The notes under the pieces: generated by a model
Seen by the model: the letters and a program-made list of their open reading frames with translations, nothing else
Database searches by the model: none
Told to the model about the DNA's origin: nothing
Source of the DNA: Elusimicrobiota bacterium
GTDB taxonomy: Bacteria; Elusimicrobiota; Elusimicrobia; UBA1565; UBA9628
DNA: 43,862 bases
Direction of reading: 5' to 3'
Assembly: GCA_027327915.1 (NCBI GenBank)
Contig: DAHVWT010000011.1
Coordinates: 1 to 43,862, forward strand
Shown here: positions 1-8,111 of the stretch, one piece after another
Layout of the letters: the number at the start of each line of letters is the position of its first letter
Position numbering within the stretch: the first letter of the stretch is position 1
Position numbers and translations under genes: made by a program

Positions 1-540
1 GATCCAGGCGCGTTCGGCGGGAAGGAAGCCCGAGATCTTGCTGTTTTCCTTGGGCCGGGCGAGATCAATATCCCGGTGCGCCGTGTTGACGTCTCCGCAG
101 AGAACAATCTTGCCGCCGTTTTTCCGGAGATCGCGTTTGAGGATATCGAGAAAGGCGTCGTAGAAGCGCAGTTTGTAGTCGAGGCGCGTCTGGTCGCGCT
201 TGCCGTTCGGGAAATAGACGTTATAGAGGATGAACTCGGGATATCGAGAGACGAGGACGCGCCCCTCGCGGTCGAACTCGGCGACCCCGAGACCGCGCTC
301 GACCGCGAGGGGCGCGACGCGGCTGAGCGTCGCGACGCCGCTATACCCCTTTTTTTCCAGCGGCCAGTCCCAGGCCGCCTGATAGCCCTCGGGCATCGCC
401 AATTCCGCCGGCAGCTGGGAAGGCTCGGCCTTCGTCTCCTGCAAGCAGAGGACGTCGGGGCTCTCTTGGCGCAACCAGTCGAGAAATCCTTTCTTAAGAG
501 CGGCGCGGACGCCGTTGACGTTCCAGGATAACAGCCGCAC
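1..540 (-). CDS. xthA: Exodeoxyribonuclease III, partial (C-terminus beyond window)
   Basis: Mg-dependent AP endonuclease and 3'-5' exonuclease of base-excision repair, cytoplasmic. The minus-strand frame starts at GTG 540 and runs off the window at base 1, showing the first 180 residues. The N-terminus contains LLSWNVNGVRA (family catalytic Asn), then LQETKAEPSQLP with the metal-binding Glu, NVYFPNGKRDQ, and GDVNTAHRDIDLARP with the Asp/Asn pair of the active site; the last visible residues are GFLPAERAWI, which match the family. GTG 540 is the only possible start, because the in-frame TGA of ilvE (547-549) lies two codons upstream. The 6-nt gap to ilvE makes it the last visible gene of the minus-strand operon. 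The C-terminal Asp and His of the active site lie outside the window. Confidence 0.93.
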   Translation of the reverse strand, partial: MRLLSWNVNGVRAALKKGFLDWLRQESPDVLCLQETKAEPSQLPAELAMPEGYQAAWDWPLEKKGYSGVATLSRVAPLAVERGLGVAEFDREGRVLVSRYPEFILYNVYFPNGKRDQTRLDYKLRFYDAFLDILKRDLRKNGGKIVLCGDVNTAHRDIDLARPKENSKISGFLPAERAWI

Positions 541-546
541 GCCGGC

Positions 547-1434
547 TCAGAGACCCTCGTTGTAGACCGGGACTCCGCTCGCTCCGGCGTAGGCCCTGAA
601 GAGGGAGACGATCTTTCGTGTCAGCGGCCCTGGCTGGCCGGCGCCGATCGGGTGCCCGTCGATCTTGACGGCGCCGATCACTTCGGCGCCGGTGCCGGAA
701 AGGAATACCTCCTGGGCCCGGCAGAGCTCCGCGGGGGTGAAGAGCGACTCCACGACTCGGTTATTGAGATCATCCCGACAGATCTCGATGATCGCCTGGC
801 GCGTGATGCCTTCGAGAATGCCGGCTGAGACGGGGGGGGTGAAGATGCGTCCGTCGCGGACGAAGAAGATGTTGTCGCCGGTGCATTCCGTGACGTAGCC
901 CTCGTGATTGAGAAGGATCGCCTCGTGGGCTCCGGCGCGCGTCGCTTCAGAGCGAGCCAGGATATTGGCGAGGTAGTTGAGGGATTTGATTTGGGCCGGG
1001 AGCTGGTCGGGGCCGCGCTGGCGTATCGTCGAAACGACGAGATCGAGGCCCTTCTCATAATAGGCCTGGGGGTAGAGCTCTATTTTGTCCGCGATGATGA
1101 CGAGGGAGGCATTCCCGCGGCATTTGCGCATGTCGAGGCCGAGGTCTCCCATGCCGCGCGTGACGACGAGACGGATATAGGCGTCCCTGAGTCGGTTTTG
1201 GCGCACCGTCTCGACGACGGCCTCCTCGATCTTCTTCAAGGTCTGGGGCAGTTCGAGATAGACGGCCTTGGCCGAGGCCTCCAGGCGGTTCAAGTGCTCC
1301 TTGAGGCGGAATATCCGTCCGTTGTAGGCGCGAATCCCCTCGAAGACGCCGTCGCCATAGAGAAGCCCGTGATCGAAGACCGAGACTTTGGCTTCATCCT
1401 TGTCGTAAAACGCGCCGTCGATGTAAATTTTCAT
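547..1434 (-). CDS. ilvE: Branched-chain amino acid aminotransferase
   Basis: PLP-dependent class IV (fold type IV) aminotransferase, predicted to interconvert Leu/Ile/Val and their 2-oxo acids with glutamate/2-oxoglutarate in the cytoplasm. It has 295 residues, the usual length. Visible motifs are FDHGLLYGDGVFEGIR near residue 20, the Schiff-base lysine K150 in QIKSLNYLANI, EGYVTECTGDNIFFV, and the C-terminal EVFLSGTGAEVIG that contacts the cofactor phosphate. Its ATG overlaps the TGA of lolD (ATGA), so translational coupling is likely. D-amino-acid aminotransferase and aminodeoxychorismate lyase share the fold; the conserved motifs and length favour IlvE. Confidence 0.92.
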   Translation of the reverse strand: MKIYIDGAFYDKDEAKVSVFDHGLLYGDGVFEGIRAYNGRIFRLKEHLNRLEASAKAVYLELPQTLKKIEEAVVETVRQNRLRDAYIRLVVTRGMGDLGLDMRKCRGNASLVIIADKIELYPQAYYEKGLDLVVSTIRQRGPDQLPAQIKSLNYLANILARSEATRAGAHEAILLNHEGYVTECTGDNIFFVRDGRIFTPPVSAGILEGITRQAIIEICRDDLNNRVVESLFTPAELCRAQEVFLSGTGAEVIGAVKIDGHPIGAGQPGPLTRKIVSLFRAYAGASGVPVYNEGL

Positions 1435-2216
1435 CGTGTGACGGACATCTCCTTGATATGGCCGTCGGCCAGCGAAACGATCCGGCTCGCGTAGCGGGCG
1501 ATGGCCTCGTTGTGCGTTGCCATGACAACGGCCAAGGCCCGCTCCTCCGCGAGCCTTCTCAGGTCTTTAAATACCAATTCAGCGTTCTCCTTGTCCAGGT
1601 TTCCCGTGGGCTCATCCGCCAGGAGAGCTTCGGGTTCGTTGATGAGAGCGCGGGAGAGGGCCGCCCGTTGGCGTTCCCCGCCCGAAAGTTGGCTGGGGAG
1701 CCGCGAGGCCAAGCGCTCGATGCCGAAGCGCGAGAGGATTTCCCGCGCCGAATCCCGGGACTCCCGGTCCCCCTGGGCGGCGATTCCTTGGGCGCGGGCG
1801 ATGCGGACGGGCATGAGGAGGTTCTCCAAGACCGAAAACTCGGGCAACAGGGAGTCGAATTGGAAAAGAAAGCCCAGCCGCCTCACCCGAAGCCGCGAGC
1901 GGTCCTCCTCTTCGAGATGGGCCGTGGGCTTTCCCCCGATGAGGATCTCTCCCCGAGTCGGCTTGTCGAGAAGGCCGAAGAGATTGAGGAGCGTCGACTT
2001 GCCGGAGCCGGAGGGTCCCAGCACCGCGACGAACTCTCCGGCCCGAACATCCAAGTCGAGGCCGTTTAAGATGGATGCGATCGAAGCGCCTTGGCCGTAG
2101 GACTTATGGATTTGGCGGGCCTCGAGAAGGGGGGGCGTGGTCCAGGCCGAAGGCCGAGCGCTCTCCGGGCCGTCGGGAGGGGCGTTGGCCCGGCGGGGCG
2201 CGTGGGGCTTATCCAT
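1431..2216 (-). CDS. lolD: Lipoprotein-release ABC transporter ATPase (LolD type)
   Basis: ATPase subunit of an inner-membrane complex that extracts outer-membrane lipoproteins and hands them to the LolA carrier. The 261 residues carry Walker A GPSGSGKSTLLNLFG (about residues 68-82), signature LSGGERQRAALSRAL, Walker B ALLADEPTGNLD and the switch His in VMATHNEAIA. The neighbouring permease gene (2209-3426) overlaps its start by 8 nt, which supports the LolD rather than MacB/FtsE assignment. An unusual feature is the roughly 30-residue Pro/Ala/Arg-rich extension before the first conserved strand (LLEARQIHKSYG); no alternative in-frame ATG, GTG or TTG follows it, so it looks genuine. The extension DNA contains a small palindrome also found at 14080. 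Confidence 0.88.
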   Translation of the reverse strand: MDKPHAPRRANAPPDGPESARPSAWTTPPLLEARQIHKSYGQGASIASILNGLDLDVRAGEFVAVLGPSGSGKSTLLNLFGLLDKPTRGEILIGGKPTAHLEEEDRSRLRVRRLGFLFQFDSLLPEFSVLENLLMPVRIARAQGIAAQGDRESRDSAREILSRFGIERLASRLPSQLSGGERQRAALSRALINEPEALLADEPTGNLDKENAELVFKDLRRLAEERALAVVMATHNEAIARYASRIVSLADGHIKEMSVTR

Positions 2217-3426
2217 AATGCAGGGCCTCGACGGTCTTAACCTTGGAGGCCCGCCAAGCGGGGTAGATCGTCGCCAGGAGACAGAGGAAGAAGCCCACGA
2301 TGATCACGAGCGTCACGTCGAGGGGCTCGACGTCGACGGGAAGCCTCGAGAGGTAGTAGATGTCGGCGGGAAGTTTGACGATCGGGTAGGTTCTTATGAG
2401 CCAGCACAGGAAAAGCCCGAGGGTGACGCCGGCCGTGAGGCCGATCGCCGCGATGATGGTGCCTTCGGCCAAGAACACGCGAAGCACGAGGCGCGGACCC
2501 GCGCCCATGGCTTTTAAGAGAGCGATGTCCCGCGTCTTTTCGACGGTTCGGAGGATCAGGGTCGAGGCGATGTTAAGAGAGGCGACGAGGATGATCAGGG
2601 CCAGGATGATGAACATGGTGGCCTTCTCGAGCTTGAGCGCCGCGAAGAGGGTCTGGTTCATGTCCTCGTAAGAGCGCACGAAAAAACCGCCGCCGAGGGA
2701 GCGCTGGAGGCTTTTCTTGGCCCTGCGCAAGAAGGCGATGTCATGGAGCCGGACGCCGAATCCTCGGGTCGCTCCAGGCTCGCCCGACAATTTGAGCGCG
2801 CTGGCGATGTCGGAGTAGGCGGTCGTGCTGTCGTATTCGTAGTAGCCCGTATGGAGAAGGCCCGCGACGCGAAAGCGTTCCATGCGGGGGACGACGCCGA
2901 AGGCGCCCATCAGTCCCGAGGGGGAGACGAGGACCACGCTGTCCCCGGGCCATGCCCCCAGGGTCCTGGCGAGCTCTTCGCCCAGGACGATGCCCGGGAC
3001 TTTCCCGCCGCGAAGGGCCTGCCAGCTTCCCGATTGGAGTTTCCCCGCGAGTTCATTGACTCCAAACTCGCGCGCGGGATCGATTCCCTTCAAGACGACG
3101 CCGGAACTGCGCCCGCCGATCGTCGCGACGGCCTGGGAAAGGGTAAAGGGCGAGTAGGCGGCGACCTGGGAATCATCCCGCAGCGTCCGCTCCGCGCCGG
3201 CGAGGGACGCGGAATCCCCCATGCGGAAGACCGTCAGCATGGCCTGGGCGCCAAGAATCTTCTTTTGGATGTCCGCCTGGAAGCCGTTCATGACGGAAAG
3301 CGTCGTGATGAGCGCCGCGACGCCCACGGCGACCCCCGCGATGCCGATGGCTGTCGTCAGGACCGCGAAGAGTCCCTTGCGCTTGGCCTTGAGGTAGCGC
3401 CAAGCCATGAAGAGTTCAAGCGGCAT
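2209..3426 (-). CDS. lolC: Lipoprotein-releasing ABC permease (LolC/LolE family)
   Basis: Membrane subunit partnering LolD in lipoprotein release. The 405 residues show the LolC/E plan: FMAWRYLKAKRKG at the N-terminus, a first membrane helix at about 22-45, a large periplasmic domain (about 50-270), then three membrane helices (about 272-295, 320-345, 370-392) and the C-terminal signature VEALHYG. Only one permease gene is present, so the complex may be a homodimer (LolF-like) or the second subunit may lie elsewhere. The chosen ATG (3426) overlaps the end of lysS by 11 nt; a second in-frame ATG at 3408 (residue 7) would leave a short gap and is also possible. No strong Shine-Dalgarno separates the two. 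Confidence 0.87.
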   Translation of the reverse strand: MPLELFMAWRYLKAKRKGLFAVLTTAIGIAGVAVGVAALITTLSVMNGFQADIQKKILGAQAMLTVFRMGDSASLAGAERTLRDDSQVAAYSPFTLSQAVATIGGRSSGVVLKGIDPAREFGVNELAGKLQSGSWQALRGGKVPGIVLGEELARTLGAWPGDSVVLVSPSGLMGAFGVVPRMERFRVAGLLHTGYYEYDSTTAYSDIASALKLSGEPGATRGFGVRLHDIAFLRRAKKSLQRSLGGGFFVRSYEDMNQTLFAALKLEKATMFIILALIILVASLNIASTLILRTVEKTRDIALLKAMGAGPRLVLRVFLAEGTIIAAIGLTAGVTLGLFLCWLIRTYPIVKLPADIYYLSRLPVDVEPLDVTLVIIVGFFLCLLATIYPAWRASKVKTVEALHYG

Positions 3427-4963
3427 CTTTCATGATGGGGAAAAGGATGACGTCCCGGATCGAGGCCCGTCCCGTGAGAAGCATGACGAGCCTGTCGATG
3501 CCGATGCCGATGCCGCCCGTCGGCGGCATGCCGCATTCGAGGGCCTCAACGAAGTCTTCGTCGAGGAGTTCGGCCTCCTCTTCGCGCTCCTCCCTGCGGC
3601 GGCGGGCCTGCTCGGCGAAGCGGTCCCTCTGATCGAGCGGGTCGTTGAGCTCGGAGTAGGCGTTGGCGAGCTCCTGGGAGAAGGCGAAGGCCTCGAAGCG
3701 CTCGACGATGGCCGAGCTCCCCGGCATGAGCTTGGCGAGCGGCGTGATCGCGGCCGGGTGGTCGAAGAGGAGGACCGGCTTCGTCTCCCGATCGATTTCG
3801 GGCAAAATTTTGGCGTCAACGATGCGCTCGAAGATCTTGGCGTTGGGGACTCCCTCGACGGCGCCGAGGCCCAGCCGGCCGGCCAGTCGTTGCAGGGCCG
3901 GGGCGTTGAATCGGAGGCCGTCGAGGACCGCATCGATCGGCTCTCCCAGCAGCTTCCGCCACAGCTCCGGGAGGCGCACGCGGGGGAAGGGAGGGCGCAG
4001 GTCCACCGTCCGGCCGTTTTCGGTGACTTGGCTCACGCCCAGGGCCTGGGCGCAGTTGCCGACGACCCGCTCGAAGAGATCCGCCATGCCGTTGTAGTCG
4101 GCGTAGGCCTGGTAGGCCTCGAGCATGGTGAACTCGGGGTTGTGCTTGGTGTCGATCCCCTCGTTGCGGAAAATCCGGCCGATTTCGTAGACCTTCTCGA
4201 AACCCCCGACGATCAAGCGCTTCAGATAGAGCTCGGTCGCGATGCGCAGCACCATGTCCCTCTTGAGCGCGTGATGGTGGGTGCTGAAAGGCCGTGCCGA
4301 GGCGCCGCCCGCCTGGGGCAGGAGGATGGGGGTCTCGACCTCGAGGAATCCGGCGGAATCCAAGGTCGAGCGAACCGTTTTGACGATGAGGGAGCGCCTC
4401 TCGAAATCGGAGCGCACATCGCGGTTGGAGACAAGATCCAAGTGGCGCAAGCGATAGCGCGTCTCGACGTCCTTCAAGCCATGCCATTTCTCCGGGAGAG
4501 GCCTGAGGGACTTGGAGAGAATCGAGATGCCCGAGACGGCGATCGTGGGCTCGCCGGTCTTCGTTCGAAAGACGGTCCCCGCGACGGCGACAAAGTCTCC
4601 TAGATCGACGCTTTTCTTGAGAAGATCGAAAGCCTCCGCGGGCATGGCGTCCTTTTTGAAATAGGCCTGGCAGCGCGCCGAGCCATCCTCCAAGTGGGCG
4701 AAGGCGGAGCCTCCCATGTCGCGCAGGGCCACGATGCGGCCGACGGCTTCGACCACGGCGCCGGCGTGGTCGCCGGCCTTGAGGGGGGAGGCGACCTCGA
4801 GTGCCTGGGCAAGCGAATGCGTGCGCCGGCATCGCGCGGGGTAAGGGTCGACGCCCTCCGAACGCAGATGCCGCAGCTTGGCCTTTTTGCCTTCCAGAAT
4901 CTCCGCAAGCGTGTGCGACGCCGCGGCCGGAGAGGACTCGGGCGATGGGCGCGGGGCGGGCAC
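3416..4963 (-). CDS. lysS: Lysyl-tRNA synthetase, class II
   Basis: Charges tRNA-Lys with lysine in the cytoplasm. The 515 residues comprise an N-terminal OB-fold anticodon-binding domain (about 20-160) and a class II catalytic domain. Motif 2 is FRNEGIDTKHNPEFTMLEAY, and motif 3 is GGIGIGIDRLVMLLTG near the C-terminus, followed by RDVILFPIMK. The start is a GTG; the first 18 residues are Pro/Ser/Ala-rich and non-conserved, and the family-like sequence starts at LAEILEGKKAKL. The GTG lies 20 nt downstream of the response-regulator stop (4984-4986), with only a weak GAGGG before it. It sits directly upstream of the lolC/lolD genes with an 11-nt overlap. Confidence 0.95.
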   Translation of the reverse strand: MPAPRPSPESSPAAASHTLAEILEGKKAKLRHLRSEGVDPYPARCRRTHSLAQALEVASPLKAGDHAGAVVEAVGRIVALRDMGGSAFAHLEDGSARCQAYFKKDAMPAEAFDLLKKSVDLGDFVAVAGTVFRTKTGEPTIAVSGISILSKSLRPLPEKWHGLKDVETRYRLRHLDLVSNRDVRSDFERRSLIVKTVRSTLDSAGFLEVETPILLPQAGGASARPFSTHHHALKRDMVLRIATELYLKRLIVGGFEKVYEIGRIFRNEGIDTKHNPEFTMLEAYQAYADYNGMADLFERVVGNCAQALGVSQVTENGRTVDLRPPFPRVRLPELWRKLLGEPIDAVLDGLRFNAPALQRLAGRLGLGAVEGVPNAKIFERIVDAKILPEIDRETKPVLLFDHPAAITPLAKLMPGSSAIVERFEAFAFSQELANAYSELNDPLDQRDRFAEQARRRREEREEEAELLDEDFVEALECGMPPTGGIGIGIDRLVMLLTGRASIRDVILFPIMKDAA

Positions 4964-4983
4964 GCCCTCGGGGGCGGGGAGGC

Positions 4984-5379
4984 TCAGCGGTTTGTCCCCG
5001 CGATGATGCCCGCGACGAGGCTTTTGAGCCTTTTGGGCTCGAAGGGCTTCTGGACGTAGGCCGCTACGTTGGGGGCGACTTGGAAAAGGTCTCTCATCTT
5101 TTCTCCCTTGGCCGTGAGGATAAGAACGGGGATGCCGCTCATCTCGGGTTGGCGTTGGAGCCGTGTGTTGAGGGCGTGGCCATCCATCACCGGCATCATG
5201 ATGTCGAGGATGATGAGATCCGGCCGGGGAGCCGAAGGGTTGGGCGGCTCGACGCCCAAACGCTCCAAGGCCGCCTGGCCGTTGGAGGCCTCGAGAACCG
5301 TGTATCCCTCCTTTTCCAGGAGGATCTTGAGGAGGGTGATGATGTCCGGCTCGTCGTCGACAACCAGGATCGTCGCCAT
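4984..5379 (-). CDS. Single-domain response regulator (receiver only), copy 2
   Basis: CheY-like receiver domain of 131 residues with no output domain. The acidic pair and neighbour are D8/D9/E10, the phospho-acceptor is D59 in LIILDIMMPVMDG, the switch Thr is T89 in LILTAKG, and the invariant Lys is K111 in QKPF. Its ATG overlaps the stop of the upstream copy by 1 nt (TAATG). Both copies share an unusual short insertion after helix 2 beginning GVEP, before PDLII, which implies a tandem duplication. No histidine kinase is present in the window. It probably acts as a phospho-relay or as a regulator of motility or pili, but nothing here fixes the partner. Confidence 0.9.
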   Translation of the reverse strand: MATILVVDDEPDIITLLKILLEKEGYTVLEASNGQAALERLGVEPPNPSAPRPDLIILDIMMPVMDGHALNTRLQRQPEMSGIPVLILTAKGEKMRDLFQVAPNVAAYVQKPFEPKRLKSLVAGIIAGTNR

Positions 5380-5771
5380 TAGGGCGTGCCGTCGAGAGTG
5401 AGCGTTTGGGAGACGGCGTCGCGCAGAGCCTTGGGGTTGAAGGGCTTCTCGATGAATGCCTTGATGTTGGCTGAAAGCTTGAAGAGATCCCGGGTGCCGC
5501 CGCGGGCCGTGAGGATGATGAGCGGAATTTTTCTTGTCTTGGAGTTCTCGACGAGCCGCTCCGTCATGGCGTGGCCGTCGAGCACCGGCATCAAGACGTC
5601 GGAGATGATGAGGTCCGGCAGGGGTCTTTCCGCGGCTGGCTCGACGCCGATCAGGGCCAAGGCCTCGGCGCCGTTGGCGGCCGTCTGTACCTTATGGCCG
5701 CCGGCCTCGAGGATGGCCCGCATGAGCGTCCGGATGTCGTCCTCGTCGTCCACGACCAGGATTTGCGCCAC
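5379..5771 (-). CDS. Single-domain response regulator (receiver only), copy 1
   Basis: Receiver domain of 130 residues without an output domain. D8/D9/E10 form the acidic pocket, D58 in LIISDVLMPVLDGHA is the phospho-acceptor, T88 is the switch residue and K109 (EKPF) the conserved lysine. The start is GTG 5771, one base after the ankyrin-gene stop, so the gene depends on coupling. It is clearly a sister of the next gene (same GVEP insertion, same PVxDGHA, same RDLF segment). The pair stands between an exported ankyrin protein and lysS; the cognate kinase is not visible. Confidence 0.9.
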   Translation of the reverse strand: MAQILVVDDEDDIRTLMRAILEAGGHKVQTAANGAEALALIGVEPAAERPLPDLIISDVLMPVLDGHAMTERLVENSKTRKIPLIILTARGGTRDLFKLSANIKAFIEKPFNPKALRDAVSQTLTLDGTP

Positions 5772-5772
5772 G

Positions 5773-6861
5773 TCAGATTTTAACAGGTTCGGGGGTCTTT
5801 CTCAAGACGGAGAGGATCTGTCCTTTGGGGCAGGTATAGTCGTCATAGCGGCCTTGGCAGGCGACGCCCGCGGGGGTCGTCTCCCCCAGATCCTTGATTT
5901 CCGGGTCGGCGCCTCTCTCCATGAGCGAAGCGACCACGTCCAATTGGCCCATGAGGGAGGCGTTATAGAGGGGAGTTTGTCCGTATTGGTTCTTGGCGTT
6001 GGGGTTGGCTCCCTTCGACAGAAGGAATTTGACGACGTCCCAATGGCCCAACTCCGAGGCGGCGTGGAGAGGCGTGTCTCCCTTATTGTTTTTCACGGAG
6101 ACGGAGGCCCCCTTCCCGGCGAGATAGCGGACGACGGTGAGGTGACCGAACTTCGCCGCCATGAAAAGCGGGGTGTCTCCGTCGTTGTCCGCCGCGGAGA
6201 CGTCGCCGCCGTGCCGGACAAGCGCCTCGACCACCTGGGGATCGCCTCCCTGGGCCGCGGCCTCCAGTGGCGTGACGCCGCGCTTGCTTCGCGCCGTGGT
6301 TTTCGCTCCGTGGTCGAGGAGAAAACGGAGGACTCGCAACCGGCTGTTGATGGCGGCCCAGTGGAGGGGGGTGTATCCGTCGTTGTCGGATGTCGCGAGA
6401 TTGGAGCCCTTCGAGATCAGATAGGCAACGATGGGGAGCCGACCTTGACCCGCGGCCCATTGGAGAGGCGTGCGGCCGTCATCGTCCTTGACGGCGATAT
6501 CGGCGCCGGCCTCCAGGAGATGCTTGACCGCGGCGAGATGGCCCATCGACGCCGCCCAGATCAGGGGCGTGTAGCCTTCTTTGTTGCGCACTTCAAGGTC
6601 GGCATGCCTGGAAATAAGGTAGTCAAGAAGCGGGATATCCCCCTTGTTGGCCGCGAAATGGAGGGGGGTGTTCCCCAAGCTGTTTTTAGCGGAGATGTCC
6701 GCGCCTTGCTCCGCGAGTTTCTTGACGAGGGAGAGATTCCCCGTTTCCGCCGCTTCCAGAAGCTGTTCGTCAGGGTCGGGGGCTTCGGCGGCACGGCTTC
6801 GGAGCGGAAGGAGGGAAACGGCCAAGCCGGCCAGGAATACGGCCGCGAGTCTCCGAAACAT
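5773..6861 (-). CDS. Exported ankyrin-repeat protein
   Basis: Predicted periplasmic (or secreted) ankyrin-repeat protein of 362 residues. An N-terminal signal peptide (FRRLAAVFLAGLAVSLLP, likely cleaved after SRA) is followed by about nine full ankyrin repeats, each with the TPLHxAA-type helix start (NTPLHFAAN, YTPLIWAAS, RTPLQWAAG, YTPLHWAAI, DTPLFMAAK, DTPLHAASE, QTPLYNASL), and a degenerate capping repeat with two Cys. The frame is open upstream to ATG 6909, but ATG 6861 places the signal peptide at the terminus and lies 7 nt after a perfect TATAAT on this strand, so 6861 was chosen. It heads the minus-strand operon. The binding partner is unknown; ankyrin arrays usually mediate protein contacts. 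Confidence 0.88.
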   Translation of the reverse strand: MFRRLAAVFLAGLAVSLLPLRSRAAEAPDPDEQLLEAAETGNLSLVKKLAEQGADISAKNSLGNTPLHFAANKGDIPLLDYLISRHADLEVRNKEGYTPLIWAASMGHLAAVKHLLEAGADIAVKDDDGRTPLQWAAGQGRLPIVAYLISKGSNLATSDNDGYTPLHWAAINSRLRVLRFLLDHGAKTTARSKRGVTPLEAAAQGGDPQVVEALVRHGGDVSAADNDGDTPLFMAAKFGHLTVVRYLAGKGASVSVKNNKGDTPLHAASELGHWDVVKFLLSKGANPNAKNQYGQTPLYNASLMGQLDVVASLMERGADPEIKDLGETTPAGVACQGRYDDYTCPKGQILSVLRKTPEPVKI

Positions 6862-6868
6862 GCCGGTG

Positions 6869-6876
6869 ATTATACT
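6869..6876. promoter_or_regulatory. Overlapping divergent -10 boxes (ATTATACT)
   Basis: The octamer reads TATAAT on the minus strand (6874-6869, 7 nt before the ankyrin ATG 6861) and TATACT on the plus strand (6871-6876, 9 nt before ATG 6886). A weak minus-strand -35 (TTGTCG, 6898-6893, 18-nt spacer) can be proposed; no good plus -35 is seen. Both mRNAs would be leaderless or nearly so, and the two polymerases would compete for the same DNA. Confidence 0.6.
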
Positions 6877-6885
6877 TTTGATACG

Positions 6886-8088
6886 ATGAGCGCGACAATG
6901 CTGCTGCACGTGCTGAGGCGGAATCCTTTCTTGGCCATTCGTTGCCTTCTTTTGCCCGCCGTTGCTTTTTGCGGCTTCATGTCATCCTGCACGAACGTCT
7001 ATGTCGTGAGGGAGGCCGTTGCGCCTCTTTCGAGAAGCCTCGGACCCAAAGCCCCGGAGTCCGTTCATGTGCTCCTCGCCCCGCAAGCGCGCGCGGCGGA
7101 CTTAAGGATCGGAGCCGGCTTTTTTAGCGACAATAGGGTCCGGGCGGCGGCCGCGTTCGGGGATTCCCTGGTGGGCGAATTCTCCGCCTTTTTTTCCTCG
7201 GCGTCCGCGATCGAGTCGGAACGGGTCCTTGGCGCCGACGATCTCGCGGTCACTCCGGCCGCCTGGCTCCATTGGAGCGGCGTCTTTTTCCCATCCGGGA
7301 CGCTTCTCGTCGAGCTGCGGCTCAGGAACTTCATGCCCGGGCGGGAGATCGTTCTTGTTTCGAGCGCGGCCTATCGGCCCAGCGGTTCGTGGTTCATGCC
7401 GCTCTTCATCCCTCTTTGCGACCCCCTGATCCCTTCCTGCAACCTCTATGAGCGGCGCATGACAAGCATCAGCGGCTTGGCCCTTGAAAAGGCTTTGGCC
7501 CGCGCGGTGGCGGGAATGTCGGACGCCGTCCGTCTGATCGCCGAGTGGCGCGCGTCCTACGATGAAATCGGGCGCCTGATGGGCGAGGGGCGCCCTAGGG
7601 AGGCGCTCGCCAGGGCCGAGTCGGCGATCGCGCGTTTCGGCTTCGATCCCGACCTGGGGAGGGAGGCCGCCCTCGCCGCCGAATCCTCGCGGCGCCTCTC
7701 GCTGGCGGCCAAGCTCGCAGATCGGGCCTCGAAGCTCGCGCGGCTTGAGAAGAAGGCTCGATCGCTGGCCGTGCGGACCCCCTTTGGCTTTTCGGGCGCG
7801 CCGAATCTCGGCTATCTCGAGGACGTGCGTGAGACTCGCGTTCTCGCGGTGACGGGAGTCCTCCGGCTTCGCGGGGCGCGCCTGACTCCCGCCTGGTGCT
7901 TGAAAAACCGATGCTGGGCGGCTCGGGTGTCCGAGCTGCGGGAGGGGAGCCCGGCGTGGCTGCTGGGCCTGTCGCCCGGCGACGAGCTTCTCGGGAGCAT
8001 GGAGCGCAAGCTGCCGGATTTCGCGCTGCGCTTTTTTCTCGCCGCCTATCCGGGAGAGATCGTCCCGATCGTGACGGCAGCTTGGTGA
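6886..8088 (+). CDS. Predicted lipoprotein with C-terminal PDZ-like segment
   Basis: Family not recognised. The 400 residues start with a hydrophobic leader (RCLLLPAVAFCGFMSSC) that could be a lipoprotein signal with Cys35 as the lipidated residue (MSSC is an acceptable lipobox). The middle (about 60-230) has alternating hydrophobic strands; 215-290 is Arg/Ala-rich and helical. The last 80 residues, with ARVSELREGSPAWLLGLSPG followed by DELLG, resemble the carboxylate-binding half of a PDZ domain. The open frame extends far upstream, but that part is only antisense to the response regulators and ankyrin gene. ATG 6886 follows TATACT by 9 nt; ATG 6898 is an alternative. It is divergent from the ankyrin operon and is followed by an ABC exporter. 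Confidence 0.7.
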   Translation: MSATMLLHVLRRNPFLAIRCLLLPAVAFCGFMSSCTNVYVVREAVAPLSRSLGPKAPESVHVLLAPQARAADLRIGAGFFSDNRVRAAAAFGDSLVGEFSAFFSSASAIESERVLGADDLAVTPAAWLHWSGVFFPSGTLLVELRLRNFMPGREIVLVSSAAYRPSGSWFMPLFIPLCDPLIPSCNLYERRMTSISGLALEKALARAVAGMSDAVRLIAEWRASYDEIGRLMGEGRPREALARAESAIARFGFDPDLGREAALAAESSRRLSLAAKLADRASKLARLEKKARSLAVRTPFGFSGAPNLGYLEDVRETRVLAVTGVLRLRGARLTPAWCLKNRCWAARVSELREGSPAWLLGLSPGDELLGSMERKLPDFALRFFLAAYPGEIVPIVTAAW

Positions 8089-8099
8089 TTCAAAAAAAA

Positions 8100-8105
8100 T
8101 ACAAT
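8100..8105 (+). promoter_or_regulatory. -10 box TACAAT for the ABC exporter operon
   Basis: TACAAT lies 6 nt before ATG 8112, so transcription would start at or next to the A of the start codon. No convincing -35 is seen at 16-18 nt. The 13-mer TACAATGGCGGCA starting here recurs exactly at the actA promoter (38744-38756). Confidence 0.5.
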
Positions 8106-8111
8106 GGCGGC

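Noticed and set aside
3407-4603. A 398-codon plus-strand open frame
   Set aside because: It is the antisense shadow of lysS, rich in Gly/Glu/Arg/Leu from complementary GC-rich codons, with no recognisable domain.
5386-6885. The upstream 500 codons of a 900-codon open plus-strand frame ending at 8088
   Set aside because: This part is exactly antisense to two response regulators and the ankyrin gene and shows no protein-like motif; the real gene begins at 6886 with a leader sequence and a -10 box.
8082-8105. TTGGTG as a -35 for the ABC exporter promoter
   Set aside because: The spacer to TACAAT would be only 12 nt, too short for sigma-70-type promoters.
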